This document shows, piece by piece, positions 18,827 to 27,452 of a DNA stretch of 64,000 nucleotides. Position numbers and translations under genes: made by a program. The notes beneath the pieces are model-generated. The model had not been told where the DNA came from. It made no database searches and worked only from the letters and a program-made list of their open reading frames with translations. Location of the stretch: contig SGYL01000008.1 in assembly GCA_004213885.1 (NCBI GenBank), positions 1-64,000 of the forward strand, given 5' to 3'. The stretch comes from Alphaproteobacteria bacterium. GTDB lineage: Bacteria > Pseudomonadota > Alphaproteobacteria > Puniceispirillales > Marisalimonadaceae. The number at the start of each line of letters is the position of its first letter. Position 1 is the stretch's first letter.

Positions 18827-19358
18827 TAAAAGTTTTTTAATTATGCTATTTACTTTTTTTATGAGCATAACTTTTCCTGCAAATTCTGACTTTTATGATT
18901 TAAGTTTTGAGAGTATTAATGGAAATACTATTTCATTAAAAGAATTCAAAAACAAACCAATAATAGTTGTAAATTCAGCTTCATTTTGCGGTTTTACTTA
19001 TCAATATGAACAATTAGAAACCCTTTATCAAAAATATAAAAAAAAGGGACTTGTTATAATAGCAATTCCATCTAATGATTTTGGAGGACAAGAATATAAA
19101 GATAACAAAAAGGTAAAAGAATTCTGTGAAGTAAATTATAATATCTCTTTTCATATTACTACAATAACTAAAGTCAAAGGAAAAAGCCGACATTCTTTTT
19201 TTAAGTGGGTTGAGAAAGAAGCTGGATATTTGTCACTTCCAAAATGGAACTTTTATAAATATTTGATAAATAAAGAGGGAAAATTATCGTCGTGGTTTTC
19301 TAGTGTAACCAAACCTTCATCAGAAAAATTTTTAAATGAATTAAAAAAAATTATGTGA
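18819..19358 (+). CDS. Glutathione peroxidase family protein, exported
   Basis: A 179-residue thiol peroxidase of the glutathione peroxidase fold. The peroxidatic residue is Cys57 (NSASFCGFTYQYEQLE); no selenocysteine codon is present. The conserved IAIPSNDFGGQE and the WNFYKYLI motif supply Gln and Trp/Asn of the catalytic site. Residues 1-23 form a signal peptide, so it probably acts in the periplasm. It overlaps the upstream flavoprotein gene by 8 nt, suggesting joint expression; a flavoprotein that makes peroxide next to a peroxidase is a sensible pair. A strong terminator follows immediately. Confidence 0.93.
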   Translation: MISKSFLIMLFTFFMSITFPANSDFYDLSFESINGNTISLKEFKNKPIIVVNSASFCGFTYQYEQLETLYQKYKKKGLVIIAIPSNDFGGQEYKDNKKVKEFCEVNYNISFHITTITKVKGKSRHSFFKWVEKEAGYLSLPKWNFYKYLINKEGKLSSWFSSVTKPSSEKFLNELKKIM

Positions 19359-19359
19359 A

Positions 19360-19394
19360 ATAAAACCCATCAATATTAAGATGGGTTTTATTTA
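19360..19394. terminator. Bidirectional intrinsic terminator
   Basis: A perfect stem of about 12 bp, ATAAAACCCATC (19360-19371) with GATGGGTTTTAT (19380-19391), has an 8-nt loop and is flanked by A-rich and T-rich runs on either side. It sits between two convergent genes and can serve both. It is the clearest intrinsic terminator in the window. Confidence 0.92.
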
Positions 19395-19402
19395 TTAATT
19401 AA

Positions 19403-20131
19403 TTACTCACGATTACCAAGTAATGATAATAAAAATTGAAACATTAAAATAAAATCTAAGTATAAAGTTAAAGCACCTATTATAGATTTTTTTCCTGCTG
19501 TTTCACTATCATCAGCGGCATAGTACATATTCTTTATCTTTTGTGTATCATAAGCTGTTAGGCCAGCAAAAATTAATACACCTATGACTGAAATCATAAA
19601 GTCTAAACCTGATGAAGCTAAGAAGATATTAACAATTTGAGCTATTATAAGCCCAAAAACGCCCATAATAAGAAATGACCCTAGTCCACTTAATGACTTT
19701 TTTGTAGTATATCCGTAAATTGATAATCCAGCAAATGATGCAGCAGTTATAAAGAATACTCTTACAACTGATTCACCAGTGTAGACTAATAAAAGGGATG
19801 ACAAAGACAAGCCCATCAAACCTGCATAAATATAAAAAAGGTTTCTAGCTTTTCCTGAGCTAATACTTTGCAATTTGGCCGATATGTAAAACACCATTCC
19901 TAAAGGTGCTAATATAACTACCCACTTAAGAGGGCTTAAGAAGAAAAGTTCACCTATTGGAGTCAACTGACCATTAGAAACTGATAGAAAGTTTAATCCT
20001 AATGCCAATAAACCAGTTAATGCAAGTGCTGTAGTCATATGATTATACACGCCTAGCATGTATGATCTTAGACCAACATCAATCTGAGCAGCCTGCGCTT
20101 GTGAACTCGACATGAAACGATTATCATTCAT
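19403..20131 (-). CDS. Bax inhibitor-1/YccA family membrane protein
   Basis: A 242-residue protein with seven hydrophobic segments, of the Bax inhibitor-1/YccA/YbhL family. The family is linked to protection of membrane protein quality control (YccA inhibits FtsH) and to pH-gated calcium leak in one structural homologue. The N-terminal QIDVGLRSYMLGVYNHMTTALALTG and C-terminal LIFAGLTAYDTQKIKNMY are diagnostic. The start is set by AAGGAT 7 nt upstream of ATG 20131. It is a single gene, ended by the shared terminator. Confidence 0.94.
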   Translation of the reverse strand: MNDNRFMSSSQAQAAQIDVGLRSYMLGVYNHMTTALALTGLLALGLNFLSVSNGQLTPIGELFFLSPLKWVVILAPLGMVFYISAKLQSISSGKARNLFYIYAGLMGLSLSSLLLVYTGESVVRVFFITAASFAGLSIYGYTTKKSLSGLGSFLIMGVFGLIIAQIVNIFLASSGLDFMISVIGVLIFAGLTAYDTQKIKNMYYAADDSETAGKKSIIGALTLYLDFILMFQFLLSLLGNRE

Positions 20132-20231
20132 AATTTATCCTTTTGATTTGTTTTTTTATTAATATAGTTATTAAAGTTTATGAAAGCAAGAACATCATGT
20201 ACTAAATATATTGATTAATTCATAGTAAATA

Positions 20232-21314
20232 TTAATGAATTGAAGATAATAGAAATTTTTTTCTTTTTTCAGTTTTTGATTTAAGTTGACCACAAGCAGC
20301 CAATATATCATCACCCCTTGTTGTTCTTATTGGAGTGGGATAGCCAGCTTTCATAATTATATTAGAAAAAAGTTTAATTTGTTCTGTAGTAGAAGTTTCA
20401 TAAAAAGTTCCAGGCCAAGGATTGAAAGGAATCAAATTAATTTTTGAGGGTATTCCTTTAATTAAACTTAATAAATTGATAGCATCTTCTTTTCTATCAT
20501 TAATATCTTTTAACATTACATATTCCCAGGTTATTCTTCTAGAATTAGATAAACTTGGATATTTTTTACACGCTTGTAAAAGAGTTGAAATATTATATTT
20601 TTTATTTATTGGTACTAATTCATCTCTAAGCTTGTCATCAACAGCATGAAGAGAAATTGCTAAATTTACATCAAGATCTTTTCCACATTGCTCAATCATT
20701 GGTACAATCCCTGACGTAGACATTGTTATCCTTCTTTTTGAAATACATAAGCCATTAGAAGACATAACTATCTTTAACGCTTTTTTAACATTTTCATAAT
20801 TCAGTAAAGGTTCGCCCATCCCCATCATAACTAGATTAGTTACTTTCCTATTTGTCTTACTCATTGGCCAATCATTTAAATGGTCAATAACAGTAAAAAT
20901 TTGTCCTAAAATTTCGTAAGCAGTAAGGTTTCTTACTAATTTTTGAGTGCCAGTATTACAAAAAGTACAGTTCAAAGTACACCCAACTTGGCTAGAAATA
21001 CAAATTGTTCCCCGCTTGCCTTGTGGAATAAAAACTGTTTCAATTAAACTTTTATCATCCATCTCCAACAACCATTTTATTGTTCCATCGTTACTTTCAT
21101 GAACACTATTTATTTTCGGTCTAAATATGAATGAGCATTCATTTAGCAATTCTCTAGTTTTTTTATCTAGATTTGTCATTTCTTGAAAATTGGTTTTTCC
21201 AAAACAGTATATCCAATTCCAAATTTGTTTAGCTTTAAAGGTTTTTAAACCTAATTCTAAACAAAACTTCTCTAATTCTATTATAGATAAATCAATAATA
21301 TTTTTTCTTTGCAT
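20232..21314 (-). CDS. rlmN: 23S rRNA/tRNA m2A methyltransferase RlmN
   Basis: A 360-residue radical SAM enzyme that methylates C2 of A2503 in 23S rRNA and A37 of some tRNAs. The cluster cysteines are C112, C116 and C119 (CTLNCTFC). The C-terminal catalytic Cys lies in [10 protein letters not shown] near residue 345. [10 protein letters not shown] and [12 protein letters not shown] are also conserved. It follows the IalB-like gene with a 6-nt gap, so DUF3429, ialB-like and rlmN genes form a three-gene run. Confidence 0.97.
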   Translation of the reverse strand: MQRKNIIDLSIIELEKFCLELGLKTFKAKQIWNWIYCFGKTNFQEMTNLDKKTRELLNECSFIFRPKINSVHESNDGTIKWLLEMDDKSLIETVFIPQGKRGTICISSQVGCTLNCTFCNTGTQKLVRNLTAYEILGQIFTVIDHLNDWPMSKTNRKVTNLVMMGMGEPLLNYENVKKALKIVMSSNGLCISKRRITMSTSGIVPMIEQCGKDLDVNLAISLHAVDDKLRDELVPINKKYNISTLLQACKKYPSLSNSRRITWEYVMLKDINDRKEDAINLLSLIKGIPSKINLIPFNPWPGTFYETSTTEQIKLFSNIIMKAGYPTPIRTTRGDDILAACGQLKSKTEKRKKFLLSSIH

Positions 21315-21320
21315 AAAAAA

Positions 21321-21833
21321 TTAAGAACAATTTTTGTCTATTAAAGCTAGTGCTTTTGTAAAACCACTTAAGGAATAATGGTCTACTATTACATTTCCAG
21401 GAGATGATGTTCCTTCAATAATCAATTTATTTCCCTTTTTCATTTTTCTAACTAAGGTTTTATCAACTTTAGGGGATTCTGACCATGCTCTGTCGTCTAT
21501 TGGAAACAATAAAGTAGTATTTTTATCTATAGTAAATTTGACCTTAGTATTCTTTTTATAATTGAAACCTGCAACAACTGAAATTTCATGATTTGTTCCA
21601 TTTTTTACATTAGTTACAAAAACATATGTTTTGCCTCTATTACTTTTATTATATTTTCCAGAAGACTTAAGTGGTTCAGAAGCTATAAAGCAAGTTTTAC
21701 CATTTTTTTCTTTGTTTGAGTAAGCTGTCCAGTCTTTATGTGTGCCAATAAATTTAGTTTTTGCTGAAGTAGAACTTACAGACGATATTACAAGGACTAG
21801 GGAAAATAATATTTTGTTTAGTAGATTAAACAT
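21321..21833 (-). CDS. Invasion-associated locus B (IalB) family protein
   Basis: A 170-residue exported protein of the IalB family, common in alphaproteobacteria and usually called invasion-associated only because of Bartonella. Its role in free-living bacteria is unknown. A signal peptide ends near residue 24 (TSAK). The mature part has the typical W-x-A-Y near the N-terminus and two Cys (TCFIAS near residue 48 and the penultimate Cys) that may form a disulfide. It overlaps the upstream DUF3429 gene by 8 nt and precedes rlmN, the order seen in related genomes. Confidence 0.85.
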   Translation of the reverse strand: MFNLLNKILFSLVLVISSVSSTSAKTKFIGTHKDWTAYSNKEKNGKTCFIASEPLKSSGKYNKSNRGKTYVFVTNVKNGTNHEISVVAGFNYKKNTKVKFTIDKNTTLLFPIDDRAWSESPKVDKTLVRKMKKGNKLIIEGTSSPGNVIVDHYSLSGFTKALALIDKNCS

Positions 21834-22293
21834 TACTATTGATAATATAATAGTAAATCATCAATGTTACAACCACTACAGTCAAAAATCTTCTAAGTAA
21901 AATGTACCAATTGAAATAAACTTTATGCTTAAATAATATCTCATCTAAGGTTTGACAAATTAAGAAACCTACAACAAGAAAAATAATATTTAAATAATTT
22001 GAAACTATTACCGCTATGACAGCAAACATAAAAGGAATAATTGATAAAACTGGTAATAGATAATTTAATTTTGAATTACTTTTAATAAGGATACTAATTG
22101 ATAAGCCCCAGTAAATACCACTTAAGAAACATAATATAGTTATTCCATACCAAATAGTAAGATCTAAAATTTTAATTTCAAAAAAATCTACTAAACCATT
22201 TTTTTCCATTAATGGGAGGCCATAAGGTATCAGGCCAAGCAGACCAATTATTATTAAAATATACTTATTATCTTTATGAATTAAATTTTTCAT
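21826..22293 (-). CDS. DUF3429 membrane protein
   Basis: A 155-residue protein with five hydrophobic segments, matching the DUF3429 (TMEM69-like) family. GLIPYGLPL is near the N-terminus and YGITILCFLSGIYWG near residues 49-63. Function is unknown throughout the family. It is first in the run with the IalB-like gene and rlmN, overlapping the former by 8 nt. It is divergent from the CPBP-like gene with a 31-bp gap. Confidence 0.75.
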   Translation of the reverse strand: MKNLIHKDNKYILIIIGLLGLIPYGLPLMEKNGLVDFFEIKILDLTIWYGITILCFLSGIYWGLSISILIKSNSKLNYLLPVLSIIPFMFAVIAVIVSNYLNIIFLVVGFLICQTLDEILFKHKVYFNWYILLRRFLTVVVVTLMIYYYIINSNV

Positions 22294-22324
22294 TTAAATG
22301 TACTAATATTTACAGATAGTTAAA

Positions 22325-22960
22325 ATGAACAGAAAAAAACAAAAATTAATAGAAATTTTTTTGATTACATTTTTTTTCTTCATTTTTATTATATTATTCC
22401 AACTTCAATCTTTTGTTATAGTTATACTCTTAGTGGCAAGCTTAATAATATGTTTACGCTTCAAAAATGATATATTAGAAATTATTCTTCCAAAAAAAAA
22501 ACACTTTTTATTTTTTGTTTTTTTTGACATTTTCTTAATCATCTCAATGATAAAATCATTTGGAGATGAATTTTTTCTAAACCATCTTGATTTAAAAAAA
22601 TATTTTTTCACATCGTTTTTACTTCTATTTTACTTACTTTTTTCTGTCATACCTCAAGAAATAATTTTCAGATTTTTATTTTTTTTTAAATATAAAGATT
22701 ATTTTAGAAAATTCGAAGTCCTATTACTTAACTCCTTAGTATTTTCTTTTTGCCATTTAATATATTTTGATATTTATATATTATTATTCTCTTTTTTTGG
22801 AAACTTATTGTTCACATTTAACTACATGAAAAATGAATCTTTGTTAGTGGTAATAATAGAGCATTTTTTACTCGGACAAACACTTATAATTTTAGGATTT
22901 TTTGATAATTTTAATTTTTCTCTTATAAAAAAACTTTATAATTTAGCTCTTATCAACTAA
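22325..22960 (+). CDS. CPBP-like intramembrane protease homologue
   Basis: A 211-residue protein with about seven very Phe/Leu/Ile-rich membrane segments. Remnants of the CPBP/Abi glutamic-protease motifs are visible in order: [11 protein letters not shown] near residues 116-126 (motif 1 is normally EExxxR; here the first Glu is Gln), FSFCHL near 140-145 (FxxxH) and EHFLLG near 178 (third motif). The substituted first Glu means activity is doubtful. It is only 10 nt upstream of argG in the same direction, so it may be cotranscribed with it, but no functional link is known. Confidence 0.65.
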   Translation: MNRKKQKLIEIFLITFFFFIFIILFQLQSFVIVILLVASLIICLRFKNDILEIILPKKKHFLFFVFFDIFLIISMIKSFGDEFFLNHLDLKKYFFTSFLLLFYLLFSVIPQEIIFRFLFFFKYKDYFRKFEVLLLNSLVFSFCHLIYFDIYILLFSFFGNLLFTFNYMKNESLLVVIIEHFLLGQTLIILGFFDNFNFSLIKKLYNLALIN

Positions 22961-22970
22961 AGATATAATT

Positions 22971-24176
22971 ATGGATATTAAAAAAGTCGTACTAGCTTAT
23001 TCAGGAGGATTAGATACTTCTGTAATATTAAAATGGCTAAAAGAAAAATATAATTGTGAAGTGATTACTTTTACAGCTGATATTGGACAAGGTGAAGAAG
23101 TTGAACCTGCAAGACAGAAGGCAAAGCAACATGGTGTTAAACAAATTTTCATTGAAAATCTTAAAGAAGATTTTGTTAAAAATTATGTTTTTCCAATGTT
23201 CAGAGCTAATGCTTTATACGAAGGCGTTTACTTATTAGGGACATCTATTGCAAGACCTTTAATTGCAAAGCGACAAATTGAAATTGCCAAAGAAGTTAAT
23301 GCTGAAGCTGTATCTCATGGAGCAACTGGGAAAGGTAATGACCAGGTAAGATTTGAGCTCGCTTACTTAAGTTTAAACCCAAACATCAAAATTATTGCAC
23401 CTTGGAGAGAGTGGGATCTTTCAAGTAGAACTAAATTAATAGAATATGCTGAAAAAAACCAAATTGTAGTTCCAAAGGATAAAAGAGGAGAGGCTCCATT
23501 TAGCATTGACTCTAATTTATTACATATCTCAGCTGAAGGAAAAATTTTAGAAGATCCATGGATGGAACCAAGTGAATTGGTATTTTCACGTACTAAGTCA
23601 CCTATAGATGCTAAAGATGAAGTCTCTGAAATCCATCTTAGATTCGATAAGGGAGATCCAGTAGAACTAAATGGAAAAAACTTATCTCCTGCTGAAATGC
23701 TACATCAATTAAACATTCTAGGTGGTGAAAATGGTATAGGAAGAATTGATATTGTAGAAAACCGGTTTGTTGGAATGAAATCTAGAGGTGTTTATGAAAC
23801 TCCTGGAGGTACTATTTTATTTCATATGAGAAAAGCTATAGAATCAATTACTTTAGATAAAGGCGCATCTCATCTTAAGGATGAGTTAATGCCCAAATAC
23901 GCCGAATTGATTTATAATGGGTTTTGGTTTTCTCCAGAAAGACAAATGCTTCAAAAAGCAATAGATGAAAGTCAAAAAAACGTTAATGGAGTTGTTAGAG
24001 CAAAATTATATAAAGGAAATGTTATAATTACAGGAAGGAAATCGCCAAACTCTCTTTATGATGAAGACTTAGTGACATTTGAAGAAGGTTCATTTAATTA
24101 TAACCATCATGACGCTGAAGGCTTTATTAAATTAAACGCCCTCAGACTCATGATGAATAATATTAAACAAAAATAA
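22971..24176 (+). CDS. argG: Argininosuccinate synthase
   Basis: A 401-residue enzyme joining citrulline and aspartate with ATP cleavage, the penultimate step of arginine synthesis. The N-terminal PP-loop is [25 protein letters not shown] near residue 117 and [13 protein letters not shown] near 83 are the citrulline and aspartate regions. The length is normal. It complements argD and argF at 38-40 kb; argH is not in the window. The convergent small gene ends 3 nt past its stop. Confidence 0.98.
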   Translation: MDIKKVVLAYSGGLDTSVILKWLKEKYNCEVITFTADIGQGEEVEPARQKAKQHGVKQIFIENLKEDFVKNYVFPMFRANALYEGVYLLGTSIARPLIAKRQIEIAKEVNAEAVSHGATGKGNDQVRFELAYLSLNPNIKIIAPWREWDLSSRTKLIEYAEKNQIVVPKDKRGEAPFSIDSNLLHISAEGKILEDPWMEPSELVFSRTKSPIDAKDEVSEIHLRFDKGDPVELNGKNLSPAEMLHQLNILGGENGIGRIDIVENRFVGMKSRGVYETPGGTILFHMRKAIESITLDKGASHLKDELMPKYAELIYNGFWFSPERQMLQKAIDESQKNVNGVVRAKLYKGNVIITGRKSPNSLYDEDLVTFEEGSFNYNHHDAEGFIKLNALRLMMNNIKQK

Positions 24177-24179
24177 ATT

Positions 24180-24410
24180 TTAATTACTACATATTTCTCC
24201 AACGGAACCATCATTAGATTTTTGTTTAAGTATAACTTTACCAGTCGGGGCTAATACGTAGCTTTTATTATACGGACCTGATTTACATGATGTTGCTTTT
24301 ACAAATTGATATTCTATCTTATTATGTTTATTAGCTTCAACTAGAAAGTTTTTTACATTTTTATCATTTATAGTAAATAATGAGTATAGTAATAAAATAC
24401 CTGCTTCCAT
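24180..24410 (-). CDS. Small orphan protein with strong ribosome site
   Basis: A 76-residue protein I do not recognise. The N-terminus is weakly hydrophobic (GILLLYSLF). Two Cys residues lie in the C-terminal half (TSCKSGPYNKSY and the near-terminal EICSN). It may be a short exported or membrane-associated protein. AAAAGGAG 6 nt upstream of the ATG is one of the best ribosome binding sites in the window and argues for a real gene. It converges tightly on argG. Confidence 0.6.
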   Translation of the reverse strand: MEAGILLLYSLFTINDKNVKNFLVEANKHNKIEYQFVKATSCKSGPYNKSYVLAPTGKVILKQKSNDGSVGEICSN

Positions 24411-24559
24411 TTAATTCTCCTTTTAATATAATCAGAATATTATATATTAAGGTGACTATAATTTGATCAAATTAGGCATTTTTTTGACTATTAATTCTGT
24501 CTTTACATTGAATCAATTAATATTAAAATTATTAGTTAATAATTAATTAAGAGATAAAA

Positions 24560-25567
24560 TTGAATAAATTAAAAAAACCAAATGATACAATGAAAGCTGT
24601 TGAAATTGTAAAATTTGGAGGACCTGAAAATTTGAAATTGAAACTTAGAAATATACCTAAGTTGAAAAAAGGGGAAATACTTATAAAGGTTCATTATGCT
24701 GGAGTTAATAGGCCAGATATACTTCAAAGAGAAGGTAACTATCCAGTCCCAAAAACCGCAAGTGACATTCCAGGCTTAGAAGTCTCTGGTATAGTTGTAG
24801 ATAGAGAAAAGTCTGCTATCAAATATCCAGTTGGTTCTAAAATATGCGCTTTATGTCATGGAGGTGGTTACGCTGAGTATGTAGCAGTTAATCAAGATCA
24901 TTGTTTGCCCATACCAAAAAAAATAAGTTTAGAGGAAGCAGCTTGTATACCTGAAACTTTTATTACAGTATGGAGCAATGTATTTTTGAGAGGTGGACTC
25001 AAAAAGAATGAGAGTATTTTAATTCATGGTGGAGCAAGTGGTATTGGTACAACAGCAATACAACTTGCTAAAATTTTTGGAGCTAAAGTATATGCAACAG
25101 CAGGTTCTGCAAAGAAATGTGCTGCAGTTAAAAAACTTGGTGCAATTGAATGCATAAATTACAAAATGGAAAATTTTGAAAAAAAAATAAATTTATTAAC
25201 AAAAGACAAGGGCGTTAATTTAATCCTAGATATGGTTGCTGGAGACTATGTCAAAAAAAATTTGAAATGCCTTTCAGAAGATGGAAAGCTTATCATAATA
25301 GCTGTACAAGGAGGTTTAAAAGGTAGCTTAAATTTTGGATATCTAATGAGAAAAAGATATACTATTACTGGATCAACTTTAAGACCTCAAGAAGATAAAG
25401 TTAAGGCATCTTATGTAAGAAGTTTAATTAAACATGTATGGCCTTTTTTAGAAAAAAGACAAGTAGTACCAATAATTCAAAAATGTTTTGGTTTATCTAA
25501 AGTTTCTTTTGCTCATAAAGCTCTAGAAAAAGGTGACCATGTTGGTAAATTTGTTCTAAAAATTTAG
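24560..25567 (+). CDS. NAD(P)H quinone oxidoreductase, PIG3-like zinc-free MDR
   Basis: A 335-residue medium-chain dehydrogenase/reductase. MKAVEIVKFGGPENL and the VHYAGVNRPDILQREG stretch near residue 50 are typical of the PIG3/TP53I3-like quinone oxidoreductase group. The nucleotide-binding fold carries HGGASGIGTTAIQLAK near residue 151. Zinc-binding Cys/His positions of alcohol dehydrogenases are absent. I keep the TTG start at 24560 because AGAGAT precedes it; ATG 24590 is the alternative. It converges on prpE with a 4-nt overlap. Confidence 0.9.
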   Translation: MNKLKKPNDTMKAVEIVKFGGPENLKLKLRNIPKLKKGEILIKVHYAGVNRPDILQREGNYPVPKTASDIPGLEVSGIVVDREKSAIKYPVGSKICALCHGGGYAEYVAVNQDHCLPIPKKISLEEAACIPETFITVWSNVFLRGGLKKNESILIHGGASGIGTTAIQLAKIFGAKVYATAGSAKKCAAVKKLGAIECINYKMENFEKKINLLTKDKGVNLILDMVAGDYVKKNLKCLSEDGKLIIIAVQGGLKGSLNFGYLMRKRYTITGSTLRPQEDKVKASYVRSLIKHVWPFLEKRQVVPIIQKCFGLSKVSFAHKALEKGDHVGKFVLKI

Positions 25568-27450
25568 ATTATATTAAAATTTTTTAAAGCAATTTTACAA
25601 TCATCAAACACATTGGGATTTTCGACTGTTGGTGGCATAGTCCATTGTTCTTTATTAATTATACTTCTAATTGTTTTTCTAAGTATTTTACCAGATCTTG
25701 TTTTTGGAAGAGCTTGAACAATAGCTACTTTTTTAAAAGAAGCTACAGGACCAATTTCTTTTCTAATCAAATCAATAATTTCATTACAAATTTCAGAATG
25801 TTCTCTGTTACATCCAGCATTCAAACAAGCTAAACCTACTGGCACTTCTCCTTTTAATTCATCTTTAACACCAACAACAGCGCACTCAGCAACGTCTGAA
25901 TGGTTTGAAACAACTTCTTCCATTGCACCTGTGGATAGTCTATGACCTGCCGTATTTATTACATCATCTGTTCTTGACATAACAAAAATATACCCATCAT
26001 CGTCGATATAACCTGCATCACCTGTTTCGTAATATCTTGGAAATTTAGATAAATATGCTTCTATAAACCTATCATCAGCGGCCCAAAGAGTTGGAAGGCA
26101 AGATGGTGGCAGTGGTAATTTTATGCATATTGATCCTAACTCATTTGATGATAATTTTTCTCCATTATCATCTAAAATATCAATCTCATATCCCGGCAAA
26201 GAAACTGTTGGAGAACCTTTTTTAATTGGTAGCAATTCAATACCAGTTGGATTTGCAGCAATAGGCCAACCTGTCTCTGTTTGCCACCAATGATCAACAA
26301 TTGGTATATTTAATTTATTTTCTAACCACAGAACAGTATCTGGATCAGCTCTTTCTCCTGCTAAAAACAAAGTCTCTAATGATTTAAGCTTTTCTTTATC
26401 AATATATTTACCGTCATTATCTTCCTTTTTTACAGCTCTTAAAGCAGTAGGAGCAGTAAAAAATGACTTTACCTTATATTCACTAATAATCCTCCAAAAT
26501 GTGCCTGCGTCTGGAGTTCCAACAGGTTTCCCTTCAAATAAAACTGTTGAACAACCATGAAATAATGGAGCATATATAATATAGGAATGTCCTACAACCC
26601 AGCCAATATCTGAAGCTGCCCAGAAAACTTCTCCAGGATTCATATTGTAAACATTTTTCATAGACCATTTCAATGAAACGAGATGGCCTGCATTATCTCT
26701 TACCACACCTTTAGGTTGTCCTGTAGTACCAGATGTATATAAGATATATAAAGGGTCATTACCATTTACTGGAACTATATCAGCAGGCTTAACATCTTCA
26801 ACTGCCTCATTCCAAGAAACATCTAAATCTGCATTTAATTTTACACTTAATTGTTCTCGTTGAAAAATTATACATTTTTTAACTTTATGGTTTGACAATT
26901 TTATTGCCTCATCCAAAAGAGGTTTGTACTCCACAATTCTGCCTGGCTCAATACCGCAGGAAGCAGAAATAATAAGCTTAGGTGAACAATCATCAATTCT
27001 TACTGCAAGTTCTTTAGCTGCAAATCCTCCAAAAACAACAGAATGTACAGCTCCAATTCTAGCTATTGCTAAAACAGCTATAATAGCTTCAGGTATCATA
27101 GGCATATAAACTATAACTCTATCACCTTTTGATATATTATATCTCTTTAAAGCACCGGAAAATTTTTCAACTTTAAACTTTAATTCATTATAGGTTAGTT
27201 TTGATTTTGAGTTTGTTATTGGACTATCGTAATAAATAGCAACCTGATCTCCTTTTCCTTCTAAAATATTTTTATCTACAGCATTGTAACATGTGTTCAA
27301 AATACCGTCTGAAAACCATTCATAAAAATAGTCACTTTTCTTTTTTAAAATTTTTTCAGGAAATTTAATCCAGGAAACATCTTCAGCATTTTTTTTCCAA
27401 AATTCTATTGGATTATCTCTCCATTCTTTATAAATTTTAGAATATTTCAT
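25564..27450 (-). CDS. prpE: Propionyl-CoA synthetase PrpE
   Basis: A 628-residue acyl-CoA synthetase of the ANL superfamily activating propionate with ATP and CoA. The AMP-binding motif is YTSGTTGQPKGVV near residue 236, WWQTETGWP is the adenylation core, and [12 protein letters not shown] holds the regulatory, acetylatable Lys. It is distinct from the acetyl-CoA synthetase at 42.7 kb and is placed last in the prp/pcc/mcm run, which supports propionate as substrate. The gap to mcm is 2 nt. Confidence 0.93.
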   Translation of the reverse strand: MKYSKIYKEWRDNPIEFWKKNAEDVSWIKFPEKILKKKSDYFYEWFSDGILNTCYNAVDKNILEGKGDQVAIYYDSPITNSKSKLTYNELKFKVEKFSGALKRYNISKGDRVIVYMPMIPEAIIAVLAIARIGAVHSVVFGGFAAKELAVRIDDCSPKLIISASCGIEPGRIVEYKPLLDEAIKLSNHKVKKCIIFQREQLSVKLNADLDVSWNEAVEDVKPADIVPVNGNDPLYILYTSGTTGQPKGVVRDNAGHLVSLKWSMKNVYNMNPGEVFWAASDIGWVVGHSYIIYAPLFHGCSTVLFEGKPVGTPDAGTFWRIISEYKVKSFFTAPTALRAVKKEDNDGKYIDKEKLKSLETLFLAGERADPDTVLWLENKLNIPIVDHWWQTETGWPIAANPTGIELLPIKKGSPTVSLPGYEIDILDDNGEKLSSNELGSICIKLPLPPSCLPTLWAADDRFIEAYLSKFPRYYETGDAGYIDDDGYIFVMSRTDDVINTAGHRLSTGAMEEVVSNHSDVAECAVVGVKDELKGEVPVGLACLNAGCNREHSEICNEIIDLIRKEIGPVASFKKVAIVQALPKTRSGKILRKTIRSIINKEQWTMPPTVENPNVFDDCKIALKNFNII

Positions 27451-27452
27451 TT

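Noticed and set aside
18819-19358. Selenocysteine glutathione peroxidase
   Set aside because: The peroxidatic position is a normal Cys codon, and there is no in-frame TGA or SECIS-like stem.
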